Positions 15,595-23,801 of a stretch of 64,000 nt of DNA are shown here, piece after piece. The stretch lies in NCBI GenBank assembly GCA_934561175.1, contig CAKTFW010000003.1, positions 7,613 through 71,612 of the forward strand, read 5' to 3'. Under the pieces are notes generated by a model. The model had not been told where the DNA came from, made no database searches, and saw only the letters and a list, made by a program, of their open reading frames with translations. The stretch is from an uncultured Oscillospiraceae bacterium. GTDB lineage: Bacteria > Bacillota > Clostridia > Oscillospirales > Oscillospiraceae. The position numbers were made by a program, and so were the translations under genes. Positions within the stretch are counted from its first letter, which is position 1; each line of letters opens with the position of its first letter.

Positions 15595-16623
15595 ATGGCA
15601 ACCATGTATTATGAAAAAGACTGCGATCTCTCCGTTCTGAAAGGCAAGAAGATCGCGATTATCGGCTACGGCTCTCAGGGTCACGCACATGCACTGAACC
15701 TGCGGGATTCCGGCTGTGATGTAATCATCGGCGTCCGTCCGGGCAAGTCCTGGGACAAGGCAACCAAGGATGGATTTGCCGTCTACTCCGTTGCAGAAGC
15801 AACGAAGCTTGCAGATATTATCATGATCCTCGTCAACGACGAGCACGCTGCTGAGATTTATAACGAGTCCATCGGCCCGAACCTGACCGCAGGCAACGCA
15901 ATTGCCTTTGCACACGGCTTCAATATCCGCTACAAGCAGATCGTTCCCCCGGCTGATGTCGATGTCTTTATGGCAGCCCCGAAGGGCCCCGGCCACACCG
16001 TCCGCGGCACTTATGTCAACGGCAAGGGCGTTCCCTGCCTGATCGCTGTCGAGCAGAACGCAACCGGCAACGCTTACAAGATCGGTCTGGCTTACATCGC
16101 CGGTATCGGCGGTGCCCGTGCCGGTATCATGGAGACCACCATGGACATCGAGACCGAGACCGACCTGTTCGGCGAGCAGACCGTCCTGTGCGGCGGCGTT
16201 GTCGACCTGATGCGCTGCGGCTTCGAAGTTCTGTGCGAAGCTGGTTATGCCCCGGAGAACGCTTACTTTGAGTGCATCCATGAGATGAAGCTCATCATCG
16301 ATCTGGTCAACAAGGCTGGTGTCGCCGGTATGAACTACTCCATCTCCGATACCGCAGAGTACGGCGAATATGTCTCCGGCCCGCGTGTAATCGACCACGA
16401 GCAGACCAAGGCCAATATGCGTGCAGTTCTGGCTGACATTCAGGACGGTTCTTTCGCAGGCCGCTGGATTGCCGAGAACAAGAACGGCCGTACCTTCTTC
16501 AATTCCAAGCGTGCTCAGCTCGCAAAGCATCCGATGGAGATCATCGGCAAGGAGCTGCGTGACAACATGCTGTGGAAGGATGCCGCCGCTGGCGACTCCG
16601 CCCTTGACTCCGCTTCCAACTAA
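15595..16623 (+). CDS. ilvC: Ketol-acid reductoisomerase
   Basis: A 342-residue class I enzyme that isomerises and reduces acetolactate to dihydroxyisovalerate with NADPH. The Rossmann loop GYGSQGHAHALNLRDSG is near residue 22, the cofactor loop carries RPGKSW, and the knotted C-terminal domain has MKLIIDLVNKAG and the SDTAEYGEY metal-site segment. The start at 15595 follows a GGAAGGA site. The codons are strongly C-ending and uniform, as in highly expressed genes. It stands alone between two terminators, apart from ilvBN and ilvD. Confidence 0.97.
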   Translation: MATMYYEKDCDLSVLKGKKIAIIGYGSQGHAHALNLRDSGCDVIIGVRPGKSWDKATKDGFAVYSVAEATKLADIIMILVNDEHAAEIYNESIGPNLTAGNAIAFAHGFNIRYKQIVPPADVDVFMAAPKGPGHTVRGTYVNGKGVPCLIAVEQNATGNAYKIGLAYIAGIGGARAGIMETTMDIETETDLFGEQTVLCGGVVDLMRCGFEVLCEAGYAPENAYFECIHEMKLIIDLVNKAGVAGMNYSISDTAEYGEYVSGPRVIDHEQTKANMRAVLADIQDGSFAGRWIAENKNGRTFFNSKRAQLAKHPMEIIGKELRDNMLWKDAAAGDSALDSASN

Positions 16624-16633
16624 AAAACGAAGT

Positions 16634-16672
16634 AAAAATGGCCTCCCTGCCAAAGCAGGGAGGCCATTTTTT
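16634..16672 (+). terminator. Terminator of ilvC
   Basis: A 17-bp stem (AAAAATGGCCTCCCTGC and its complement) with a CAAA loop and T residues at the end; symmetric, so it may serve both strands. Confidence 0.9.
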
Positions 16673-16691
16673 GCAAATACTATGAACATTT

Positions 16692-17051
16692 TTAATACAC
16701 AAAACCAGCAAGGCTGGAAAGGAACGCAGCGGAACCGATACCCATAGCCACTGCAGAGATAATAGAAAGCGTAACAGAAACTCCAACAGAAATTAACGCA
16801 CCAACTCCAGCAGCTTTACTTGACTTCGGTTTTGTATCCTTCCACACCAGGAACAGAACTAATCCCGCAAGTGGAATAAAGAAGCCAAGAATACCCCAAC
16901 CAATACCACTCTCTTCTGCCGGCTGCTGGACAGGCTGCTGCCAGTTCTGCACCGGCTGTACCGGCGGCTGCTGCGGCTGCTGGGATGCGCCGCATACGGG
17001 GCAAAAAGCACTGCCCGTTTCAATCTCTTTTCCACATTTGATGCAATACAT
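16692..17051 (-). CDS. Zinc-ribbon membrane protein
   Basis: A 119-residue protein with an N-terminal zinc ribbon (MYCIKCGKEIETGSAFCPVCG, CxxC-x11-CxxC), a glutamine- and proline-rich linker of about 25 residues, and two membrane helices (ILGFFIPLAGLVLFLVW and a helix near residue 95). Such zinc-ribbon/two-helix proteins are common in Clostridia and uncharacterised. The start at 17051 has AGGAGGA upstream. Convergent with ilvC. Confidence 0.85.
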   Translation of the reverse strand: MYCIKCGKEIETGSAFCPVCGASQQPQQPPVQPVQNWQQPVQQPAEESGIGWGILGFFIPLAGLVLFLVWKDTKPKSSKAAGVGALISVGVSVTLSIISAVAMGIGSAAFLSSLAGFVY

Positions 17052-17086
17052 ATCCTTATCCTCCTCCTTTTTCAGGGATCTCTCTG

Positions 17087-17115
17087 ATTGTAGCATATCT
17101 TTCGCCATCCGGCAA
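17087..17115 (-). promoter_or_regulatory. Promoter of the zinc-ribbon gene
   Basis: Minus strand TTGCCG, 17-bp spacer ending in TGC, TACAAT. Confidence 0.65.
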
Positions 17116-17159
17116 TCTCTGACAAAAATCGCCCCAAAAAAATCTCCCGTGCCGCGGTC

Positions 17160-17834
17160 TTACGGTGCCACACCCAGCACTGCCATCCCGTGATGCAGGT
17201 GAATCGCCATCGCGTACTCCGCGCCCTCCGCGTCATGCTTGCGGAAAAAGTCCATCAGCAGCGCATGGTCGTGCAGGGTGTCCTCCGCCAGCTCTTCGCC
17301 ATGCTCACCGGAGGCAATCGCCACCTCCACCGCCCGGTCGATCACCGGCAGCAACCGCATCATAAACTCATTGTGGGTCGCCCGCACAATGGCCCCGTGA
17401 AAGGCGCGGTCGGCCGCGGTGCGATCTTCCCCTGCCAGAATTTTCTGTTCCACCGCTGCACCACACTGCAAAATCTCTTCCAGCTCCGCCGCCGTCGCCC
17501 GCATACAGGCCAGCCGCGCCACGCCCGGTTCAAAAATACTCCGCAGTTCAAACAGATCCCGTAGCTGTGCCCGCACATGGCGCAGCGCCGCAAAATCAAA
17601 ATCGCGGTTCTCGTTCGTCTTGACAAAGGTGCCCCGTCCCCGGCGCACCTCCAGCACGCCCTGGGCCGCGAGCGTCTGAAGCGCCTCCCGCAAGGTGGCC
17701 CGGCTGACGCCGAGCGCACCCGCCAGCTCCACCTCATTGGGCAGCTTTTCTCCCGTAGTATACTGCTTTTCTATCACAATCTGATGATACAGCCGCTCCG
17801 CCGTCTGTTGGGCACGGCTTTTTTTCTGCTCCAT
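17160..17834 (-). CDS. GntR/FadR-type (FCD) transcriptional regulator
   Basis: A 224-residue regulator. The winged helix-turn-helix spans about residues 10-75 (GEKLPNEVELAGALGVSRATLREAL, then GTFVKTN) and an all-helical FCD ligand domain follows with the metal-type residues RAFHGAI (D-x3-H form), and HDHALLMDF and HLHHGM histidines. FCD proteins sense small carboxylic acids. It is divergent from ilvD, and two copies of a likely operator lie between them, so ilvD and itself are the probable targets. The ligand is unknown; a keto or hydroxy acid of the branched-chain pathway is an obvious guess. Confidence 0.92.
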   Translation of the reverse strand: MEQKKSRAQQTAERLYHQIVIEKQYTTGEKLPNEVELAGALGVSRATLREALQTLAAQGVLEVRRGRGTFVKTNENRDFDFAALRHVRAQLRDLFELRSIFEPGVARLACMRATAAELEEILQCGAAVEQKILAGEDRTAADRAFHGAIVRATHNEFMMRLLPVIDRAVEVAIASGEHGEELAEDTLHDHALLMDFFRKHDAEGAEYAMAIHLHHGMAVLGVAP

Positions 17835-17847
17835 GTGGCTTTCCCCC

Positions 17848-17876
17848 TTGACTTTCTACCCCCTAGGATATACTAT
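17848..17876 (+). promoter_or_regulatory. Promoter of ilvD
   Basis: TTGACT (17848-17853), 17-bp spacer, TACTAT (17871-17876), placing the transcript start inside the first operator copy. Confidence 0.65.
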
Positions 17877-17877
17877 G

Positions 17878-17907
17878 TAGTCAGACAATTCAATAGATAT
17901 CAGACAA
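17878..17907 (+). promoter_or_regulatory. Two operator-like sites upstream of ilvD
   Basis: TAGTCAGACAA (17878-17888) and ATATCAGACAA (17897-17907) are imperfect copies of the palindrome TTGTCAGACAA, with centres 19 bp apart (about two helical turns). They cover the transcription start and early leader of ilvD, a repression position. The binding protein is inferred to be the divergent FCD regulator. Confidence 0.55.
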
Positions 17908-17937
17908 CTTTTGTTGTTTTTTCAGGAGGTTATTTTC

Positions 17938-19599
17938 ATGCGCTCTGATGTTGTGAAAAAAGGAATTCCCGCTGCGCCGAACCGCTCGCTGCTGTACGCG
18001 CTGGGCTATACCAAAGAAGAGCTGGAGCGCCCGCTGATCGGCGTGGTCTGCTCTTATAACGAGATTGTCCCCGGCCACATGAATCTGGATAAAATCGCTG
18101 AGGCCGTCAAGGCCGGAATCCGCGCCGCAGGCGGCACGCCAGTGGAGTTTCCGGCCATTGCCGTGTGCGACGGGATCGCCATGGGGCATGTCGGCATGAA
18201 ATACTCTCTGGTCACGCGTGATCTGATCGCCGATTCCACCGAAGCCATGGCTATGGCGCATCAGTTTGACGGTCTGGTCATGATTCCGAACTGCGATAAG
18301 AATGTGCCCGGCCTGCTGATGGCCGCAGCCCGCGTCAATGTGCCGACCATTTTCTGCTCCGGCGGCCCCATGCTGGCCGGTACCCTGAACGATGGCCGCC
18401 GCACCTGCCTGAGCCATATGTTTGAAGCGGTGGGCTCCTATTACGCCGGTAAGCTTGATGAGGCCGGTGTCGAGGAATATGAGGAAAACGCCTGTCCTAC
18501 CTGCGGCAGCTGCTCCGGTATGTACACTGCAAACTCCATGAACTGCCTGACCGAGGCCATCGGTATGGCACTGCGCGGCAACGGCACCATTCCCGCCGTC
18601 TATTCCGCCCGCCTGCGTCTGGCCAAGCACGCCGGTATGAAAGTGATGGAGCTGGTCGAAAAGAATATCCGTCCCCGCGACATCATGACAGAGCCCGCCT
18701 TCCACAACGCAGAAACCATCGATATGGCACTGGGCTGCTCCACCAACACAATGCTTCATCTGCCCGCCATCGCCCACGAGTGCGGCATTGAGCTTTCCTT
18801 TGATATGGCAAACGAGATCTCCGCCAAAACGCCGAACCTGTGCCATCTAGCACCGGCGGGCAACACCTTTATGGAGGATCTGGAACGCGCTGGCGGTGTC
18901 TATGCCGTCATGAAAGAGCTGACCAAGAAAAACCTGCTGGATACCAGCCTGATGACCTGCACCGGAAAGACCATTGCAGAAAATCTGGAGGGCGTTGTCA
19001 ACCGCGACCCGGAGCTGATTCGCCCGATCGAGAATCCCTATTCCCAGACTGGCGGAATCGCCGTGCTGAAAGGCAATCTGGCGCCTGACGGCTGCGTGGT
19101 CAAGCAGTCCGCTGTCGCACCGGAAATGCTGGTGCATGAGGGTCCGGCCCGTGTCTTCAACTCGGAGGACGAAGCCATCGCCGCTATCTACGCCGGTAAG
19201 ATTGTTGCCGGAGATGTGGTAGTCATTCGCTACGAAGGCCCGAAGGGCGGCCCCGGCATGCGGGAAATGCTGAACCCGACCTCCGCAATTGCCGGTATGG
19301 GGCTGGACAAGGATGTAGCGCTGATCACGGACGGCCGCTTCTCCGGTGCAACCCGCGGCGCATCCATCGGCCATGTCTCTCCTGAAGCCGCCTCCGGCGG
19401 CCCCATCGGTCTGGTGGAAGAGGGCGATCGGATTGCCATCAACATTCCGGAGCGCACCATTGAACTGAAGGTCTCGGATGAAGTACTCGCCGCTCGAAAG
19501 CTGAAGTGGATCTGCCCGGAGCCGAAGATCAAGACCGGTTATCTGGCTCGCTATGCCAAAATGGTCTCCTCCGCCGACAAGGGCGCAATTCTGGGCTAA
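17938..19599 (+). CDS. ilvD: Dihydroxy-acid dehydratase
   Basis: A 553-residue iron-sulfur enzyme that dehydrates dihydroxyisovalerate and its homolog to the keto acids of valine, leucine and isoleucine. Cluster ligands are visible in NCDKNVPG (near residue 119) and CPTCGSCSGMYTANSMNCL (near residue 185). The C-terminal half has the conserved YEGPKGGPGMREML and GHVSPEAASGGPI segments. AGGAGGT is 8 bases before the ATG at 17938. Transcribed alone, divergent from the FCD regulator. Confidence 0.97.
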   Translation: MRSDVVKKGIPAAPNRSLLYALGYTKEELERPLIGVVCSYNEIVPGHMNLDKIAEAVKAGIRAAGGTPVEFPAIAVCDGIAMGHVGMKYSLVTRDLIADSTEAMAMAHQFDGLVMIPNCDKNVPGLLMAAARVNVPTIFCSGGPMLAGTLNDGRRTCLSHMFEAVGSYYAGKLDEAGVEEYEENACPTCGSCSGMYTANSMNCLTEAIGMALRGNGTIPAVYSARLRLAKHAGMKVMELVEKNIRPRDIMTEPAFHNAETIDMALGCSTNTMLHLPAIAHECGIELSFDMANEISAKTPNLCHLAPAGNTFMEDLERAGGVYAVMKELTKKNLLDTSLMTCTGKTIAENLEGVVNRDPELIRPIENPYSQTGGIAVLKGNLAPDGCVVKQSAVAPEMLVHEGPARVFNSEDEAIAAIYAGKIVAGDVVVIRYEGPKGGPGMREMLNPTSAIAGMGLDKDVALITDGRFSGATRGASIGHVSPEAASGGPIGLVEEGDRIAINIPERTIELKVSDEVLAARKLKWICPEPKIKTGYLARYAKMVSSADKGAILG

Positions 19600-19608
19600 A
19601 TAAATCAT

Positions 19609-19640
19609 AAAAGCCGCCTGCGATGCAGGCGGCTTTTCTT
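19609..19640 (+). terminator. Terminator of ilvD
   Basis: AAAAGCCGCCTG/CAGGCGGCTTTT stem with a 5-base loop, then CTTG. Confidence 0.85.
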
Positions 19641-19695
19641 GTTTTTCGGCTGGAAATCTGTTAAAATTATTTTATTATGCAGGGAGGGATGCAGC

Positions 19696-21036
19696 TTGGC
19701 AAAGGATATGACCATTGGTTCACCGGCCAAAGTCATGGTGCGTTTTACCATCCCGATCGTGCTGGGGAATTTCTTCCAGCAGCTCTATAATATTGTAGAT
19801 TCCATCATTGTCGGAAATTATATTGGTGCGGACGCGCTGGGCGCCGTTGGCATCACCTCCTCCATCACCTTTCTGTTTGTGGCGCTGGCCACAGGCTCCA
19901 CAATCGGCGCATCGGTGATTATCTCTCAGCTCTATGGCGCAAAGGCCTATGGGCGGATGAAAACCGCCATCTATACTACACTGGTTGCAATGCTTGGGCT
20001 GTCGCTTGTGCTGACCGCCGCGGGGCTTGGCCTGCACCGCTGGATTCTAACCGTGCTGAAAACGCCGTCAGAGCTATACCAGGATGCGGCCGACTATCTG
20101 ATGATCTATGTGGCGGGCACTGTTTTCCTGTTTTATTACAATGCGTTCAACGCTGTATTTAACGCCTTGGGCGATTCCAAAATCCCGCTGATTTTTCTGC
20201 TCTGTTCCAGCGTGCTCAATGTCGTACTGGATCTGTACATGGTCATTACGCTGGATATGGGCGTTGCAGGCGCCGCATGGGCCACGGTGATTTCCCAGGC
20301 GGTCAGCGCCGTTCTGAGCGCAGTGGTGCTGCTCCGACGAATCCACGCCATGCAGATCACCGAGCCGCACCGAATTTTTGACCGCAGCTGTTTTGGTACC
20401 ATCTGCCGCGTCGCGATTCCCTCCACCATTCAGCAGTCCATTGTTTCCGTGGGCATTCTGATGATCCAGTCTGTCATCAATTCTTTCGGCCCGGCCGTTA
20501 TTGCAGGCTGTGCCGCTGCGATGAAAGTGGACAATGTGACGGTGATGCCCTTTATCAATATCTCCAACGCAATGGGCAACTATGCCGCGCAGAATCTCGG
20601 TGCGGGGAAAGCCGAACGCGTCCGTCCCGGCCTGCGCGTCGCACTGATCATGGATCTGGTCGTCTGGGGCGTCATTCTTCTGCTGTTCCAGTGTTTCCCC
20701 GAAGTGTTCGTCTCCGCCTTTGTCAACGCGGAGCAGACCGATCCGCAGGTCATTGCCGTCGGTGCAACCTATCTGCGGCTGGTCTCCGTCATCAACCTGA
20801 TTTTTGCCATCATGATTCTGCTGAACGGCCTGCTGAAGGGCGCAGGCGATATGCGGGTATTTCTGTTTATCACGCTGCTGAATCTTGGCATCCGCGTTCT
20901 GTTTTCTTTCATTCTGGCCGCCTTCATTGGCTGGACTGCCGTCTGCTGGGCACTGCTGATTGGCTGGGGCTGCGGTCTGATCGTCGCCGTCTGGCGCTAT
21001 CGCTCCGGCGCATGGGAACATCAAAAATTGATCTGA
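19696..21036 (+). CDS. MATE-family efflux transporter
   Basis: A 446-residue protein with twelve predicted membrane helices in two homologous halves. The start (MTIGSPAKVMVRFTIPIVLGN) and FFQQLYNIVDSIIVGNYIG are typical of the clostridial MATE branch, and the second half begins near FGTICRVAIPSTIQQSI. It would export drugs or metabolites in exchange for sodium or protons. The start is taken as TTG at 19696, because GGAGGG lies 7-8 bases upstream; the ATG at 19708 is the alternative. Single gene. Confidence 0.92.
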   Translation: MAKDMTIGSPAKVMVRFTIPIVLGNFFQQLYNIVDSIIVGNYIGADALGAVGITSSITFLFVALATGSTIGASVIISQLYGAKAYGRMKTAIYTTLVAMLGLSLVLTAAGLGLHRWILTVLKTPSELYQDAADYLMIYVAGTVFLFYYNAFNAVFNALGDSKIPLIFLLCSSVLNVVLDLYMVITLDMGVAGAAWATVISQAVSAVLSAVVLLRRIHAMQITEPHRIFDRSCFGTICRVAIPSTIQQSIVSVGILMIQSVINSFGPAVIAGCAAAMKVDNVTVMPFINISNAMGNYAAQNLGAGKAERVRPGLRVALIMDLVVWGVILLLFQCFPEVFVSAFVNAEQTDPQVIAVGATYLRLVSVINLIFAIMILLNGLLKGAGDMRVFLFITLLNLGIRVLFSFILAAFIGWTAVCWALLIGWGCGLIVAVWRYRSGAWEHQKLI

Positions 21037-21043
21037 AAACCGC

Positions 21044-21078
21044 AAAGCCGCCGCTCCAATTCATGGAGCGGCGGCTTT
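21044..21078 (+). terminator. Terminator of the MATE gene
   Basis: AAAGCCGCCGCTCC/GGAGCGGCGGCTTT stem of 14 bp with a 7-base loop; symmetric. Confidence 0.85.
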
Positions 21079-21098
21079 CTGCTGATTGATAAACACTT

Positions 21099-21212
21099 CT
21101 ATATTTGCTTCTTCAAAATACAATTCCGATTGTCTTGAATCAGCTCAAATCCAAACAGAACTTGATAATCTTTAAGCGCCCGGTTGCAGTCATCTACGAC
21201 AATCAGGATTCC
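21099..21212 (-). pseudogene. Relic of a VOC-family (glyoxalase-like) gene
   Basis: Downstream of and slightly overlapping the EamA gene, a different minus-strand frame reads ILIVVDDCNRALKDYQVLFG followed by FELIQDNRNCILKKQ and a stop at 21099. This strongly resembles the first 40 residues of a VOC-fold protein (VxDCxKALxDYQxLFGFELIQDN). There is no start codon with a ribosome site and the remaining two thirds are missing, so it is a fragment. The stretch is visibly more AT-rich than its neighbours. Confidence 0.45.
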
Positions 21213-22084
21213 TTCTGTGCCACCAGCCGATCCTCCCGCCGATTATACAGGAGCATCAAAATTGCCATCGTACAGATTGTGATATAACCGATTACGCTGT
21301 ACCGGTCCGGCATCTGATCAAACAGGAAGTAGCCGAAGATGGCGGCAAACAAAATCTGGGAATAATCGAATACGGAAATTTCTCTGGGCGGCGCGTAGCT
21401 GTAGGCCGCCGTCACTGCGAACTGCCCGCCGGCTGCCGCCGCGCCCGTCAAAATCAAAAAGCCGAACTGCCGCGCGGACATTGGTTCCGCGTGCAGCACC
21501 AGATAAGGTACCACCACCAGACAGGAAAAAGTGGAAAACACCAACACAATCAATGGCTTGTGGACGCCGCGCTTGCTCATCACCCGCACCGCAGCGTACG
21601 CCAGACCTGCGCCGATTCCGCCCAGCAGTCCCAGCAGCGACGGTCCCAACGCCAGATTGGAAAAGGTCGGCTTGACAATCAGCATACTTCCAAGAAATGC
21701 GCCCAAAATCAGCAGTACCTGGGGGAGTTTTAGCCGTTCTTTCAGCAATACCACAGCAAAAATCACCGCGAAGAAGGGGGACATCTTATTCAGCATCGTC
21801 GCATCGGCCAGCACCAGATGATCCACCGCATAGAAATTGCACAAAATCCCTACTGTTCCGGCCACGGAGCGCAGCATCAGCCACTTTCCGTCACCCTTGT
21901 TCAGCTGGAAATTGCTGCGGTCGCGCAGCACAACCACCAGTGCAATCAACATGGCCACCAGATTCCGGAAGAAGCTCTTCTGCACAGACGGCAGATCCCC
22001 GGACAGGCGAATCCCAATGTTCATCATCGTAAAACAAAATGCTGACAGAATAATGCAGGCAATTCCTTTCGTTCGATTCGACAC
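21203..22084 (-). CDS. EamA/DMT-family transporter
   Basis: A 293-residue protein with ten membrane helices arranged as two EamA halves (helix one GIACIILSAFCFTMMNIGIR; second half from LGLLGGIGAGLAYAAVRVMSK near residue 150). EamA proteins export amino acids or metabolites; the substrate is not evident. The start is GTG at 22084 with GGAAGG upstream. It is divergent from mtnN and shares a promoter region with it. Confidence 0.9.
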   Translation of the reverse strand: MSNRTKGIACIILSAFCFTMMNIGIRLSGDLPSVQKSFFRNLVAMLIALVVVLRDRSNFQLNKGDGKWLMLRSVAGTVGILCNFYAVDHLVLADATMLNKMSPFFAVIFAVVLLKERLKLPQVLLILGAFLGSMLIVKPTFSNLALGPSLLGLLGGIGAGLAYAAVRVMSKRGVHKPLIVLVFSTFSCLVVVPYLVLHAEPMSARQFGFLILTGAAAAGGQFAVTAAYSYAPPREISVFDYSQILFAAIFGYFLFDQMPDRYSVIGYITICTMAILMLLYNRREDRLVAQKES

Positions 22085-22110
22085 GGTTCTTCCCTTCCTT
22101 CCAAATTCAG

Positions 22111-22160
22111 ATTGTAGCACTGCTCTGATCCTTTTGCAACGGACACCGGTATGTTATAAT
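22111..22160. promoter_or_regulatory. Divergent promoters of the EamA gene and mtnN
   Basis: The self-complementary box TTGCAA at 22134-22139 serves as -35 for the minus strand with TACAAT at 22111-22116 (17-bp spacer). On the plus strand TGTTATAAT is an extended -10 (TATAAT at 22155-22160), 15 bp from the same TTGCAA. The two promoters therefore overlap back to back. Confidence 0.6.
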
Positions 22161-22182
22161 GGCAAAAACAGGAGGGATATCC

Positions 22183-22851
22183 ATGCTTGCAATCCTTGCA
22201 CCAATGGCACTGGAGCTGCAGCCGGTACTGGCCAAGCTTCCGAATCTTACACCGCTTCCCGCTGGTCCGGTGCGCGGCTATACCGGAACACTGCACGGCA
22301 CACCGATTGTTGCTGCCACGATCGGCATCGGAAAAGTACGCGCCGCCATCAGCACCCAGGCAATTCTTGACCGCTTCGCACCGGAGGCCGTTCTGCTGAC
22401 CGGCACAGCCGGCGCCGTTGCGCCCGATGCCCAGCCGCTGGAAGTTGTGCTGGCGAACCGACTTGCCTTTTACGATCTGGATCCTGCGCTGATTCCACTG
22501 GTCGCAAGAGATTACTATCCCACCGATGCCGCACTTTGTCATCTGGCACAGTCGCTTTCGCCCGATGCGAAAGTTGGAGCCATCGTCACCGGCGACCGGT
22601 TTCTCAGCAACGCCGCGGAGAAAGCCGTGCTCTTCTCCCGCTTTGCCGCCCGCTGTGCAGATATGGAGAGCGCCGCCGTCGCACAGACCTGCCGCCGAAG
22701 CCGGGTTCCCCTGGCGGTCATCCGGTGCCTGTCCGACCGCGGCGATGGCACGGCGGAGCAGGATTTCCAGCACCACGCCGTCCAGGCTGCAGAGCGGGCT
22801 GCCGCGTTGGTTTGCCGGATTGCCGCATCGCTGGCAGGCAAACAATCCTGA
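22183..22851 (+). CDS. mtnN: 5'-methylthioadenosine/S-adenosylhomocysteine nucleosidase-like protein
   Basis: A 222-residue nucleoside phosphorylase-fold enzyme that would cleave methylthioadenosine or S-adenosylhomocysteine to adenine. Family marks are LAILAPMALELQPV at the start, GIGKVRAAISTQ, TGTAGAV, the ribose-binding MESAAVAQTC near residue 162, and the catalytic-region RCLSDRGDG (aspartate) near residue 180. A GGAGGG site lies before the ATG at 22183. Related phosphorylases such as futalosine hydrolase are possible alternatives. Confidence 0.85.
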   Translation: MLAILAPMALELQPVLAKLPNLTPLPAGPVRGYTGTLHGTPIVAATIGIGKVRAAISTQAILDRFAPEAVLLTGTAGAVAPDAQPLEVVLANRLAFYDLDPALIPLVARDYYPTDAALCHLAQSLSPDAKVGAIVTGDRFLSNAAEKAVLFSRFAARCADMESAAVAQTCRRSRVPLAVIRCLSDRGDGTAEQDFQHHAVQAAERAAALVCRIAASLAGKQS

Positions 22852-22860
22852 CGCCCCAGA

Positions 22861-22897
22861 AAGAAACCGGCGCCGCAGCTTGCGGCGCCGGTTTCTT
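22861..22897 (+). terminator. Bidirectional terminator between mtnN and the patatin gene
   Basis: A 17-bp perfect stem (AAGAAACCGGCGCCGCA and its complement) with a 3-base loop, followed by T residues; the convergent gene ends immediately after. Confidence 0.9.
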
Positions 22898-22898
22898 T

Positions 22899-23747
22899 TT
22901 ACTGTAAGTACTGCTGCAATGCCGTCATCTGCGCCAGCGTCTCGCTGCGGCCTAGATCATAGTATTCCCGCAGCTTTTCCGCCGACTGCTCCGTCCGGTG
23001 CCAACCGCTGGTATCCTGCGGTGCAATCACAAACACCCGGCCTTCCCGTTCCAGTGCAAACACGGCATCCCGGCCGCAGTTGTACGCCTCCGTCCGGCGG
23101 CGCAGCGCCGCAGCAAACGCCGGGTAGCGGTGATACCGTCGGGCCGCGATCTCCAGCGCCGCCTCCGGCTGCTTGATATAGCCGCGCTCACGAGTCAGCA
23201 CCACAATCACACGGTCACAGCCCGCCCGCAACGCCTGCTCCGCCGGAATCGGATCCGCAATTCCACCGTCCATATAGAATCCGCCCGCCAGGCGAATCGG
23301 CGGAAACAGCAGCGGCAATGCGCAAGAGGCAATCAGCGTCTGCCAGGTGCGGTCTGTCGCCGGCACCGGAAAATATTCCGCCTGACCAGTCTGCAGGCTC
23401 GTCACCGCCGCATAGGTATTCTCTGCATGGGGCGCATAGGCGGCATAGTCAAACGGCAGCAAATGATTGGGAATCTCATCAAAAACATAGGCGAGATTGT
23501 AGAGGCTTCGATTTTTGGGATTGAGCAGGTGCCGCAGTCCCATATACTGTTTCGTCGGCAGATACTGCAGTCCGATCTGCAGACTGCGCCCATGCTGCCG
23601 TGACACATAGGAGACACCATTGGCAATACCTGCCGACGCACCAATCACATAGTCCGCCCAGATGTCCCGCTCCATCAGTGCATCCATCACACCAACGGAA
23701 AAATAGCCGCGGCTTGCGCCGCCTTCCAGTACCAATCCCAGTTTCAT
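22899..23747 (-). CDS. Patatin-like phospholipase
   Basis: A 282-residue serine hydrolase with the patatin Ser-Asp dyad: oxyanion loop GGASRG (near residue 10), nucleophile elbow GASAG (near residue 38) and the aspartate in DGGIADP (near residue 158). This is the YjjU-type subgroup common in Firmicutes, expected to hydrolyse acyl esters of membrane lipids. GGGGGA precedes the ATG. It lies downstream of RNase J but the RNase J terminator separates them. Confidence 0.92.
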   Translation of the reverse strand: MKLGLVLEGGASRGYFSVGVMDALMERDIWADYVIGASAGIANGVSYVSRQHGRSLQIGLQYLPTKQYMGLRHLLNPKNRSLYNLAYVFDEIPNHLLPFDYAAYAPHAENTYAAVTSLQTGQAEYFPVPATDRTWQTLIASCALPLLFPPIRLAGGFYMDGGIADPIPAEQALRAGCDRVIVVLTRERGYIKQPEAALEIAARRYHRYPAFAAALRRRTEAYNCGRDAVFALEREGRVFVIAPQDTSGWHRTEQSAEKLREYYDLGRSETLAQMTALQQYLQ

Positions 23748-23761
23748 AAAATCCCCCTGCT

Positions 23762-23790
23762 AAAAACCGGGCAGCCAAAAGGCTGCCCGG
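23762..23790 (-). terminator. Terminator of RNase J gene
   Basis: Minus strand CCGGGCAGCC-TTTT-GGCTGCCCGG followed by five T residues. Confidence 0.88.
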
Positions 23791-23801
23791 CCATCATTCT
23801 G

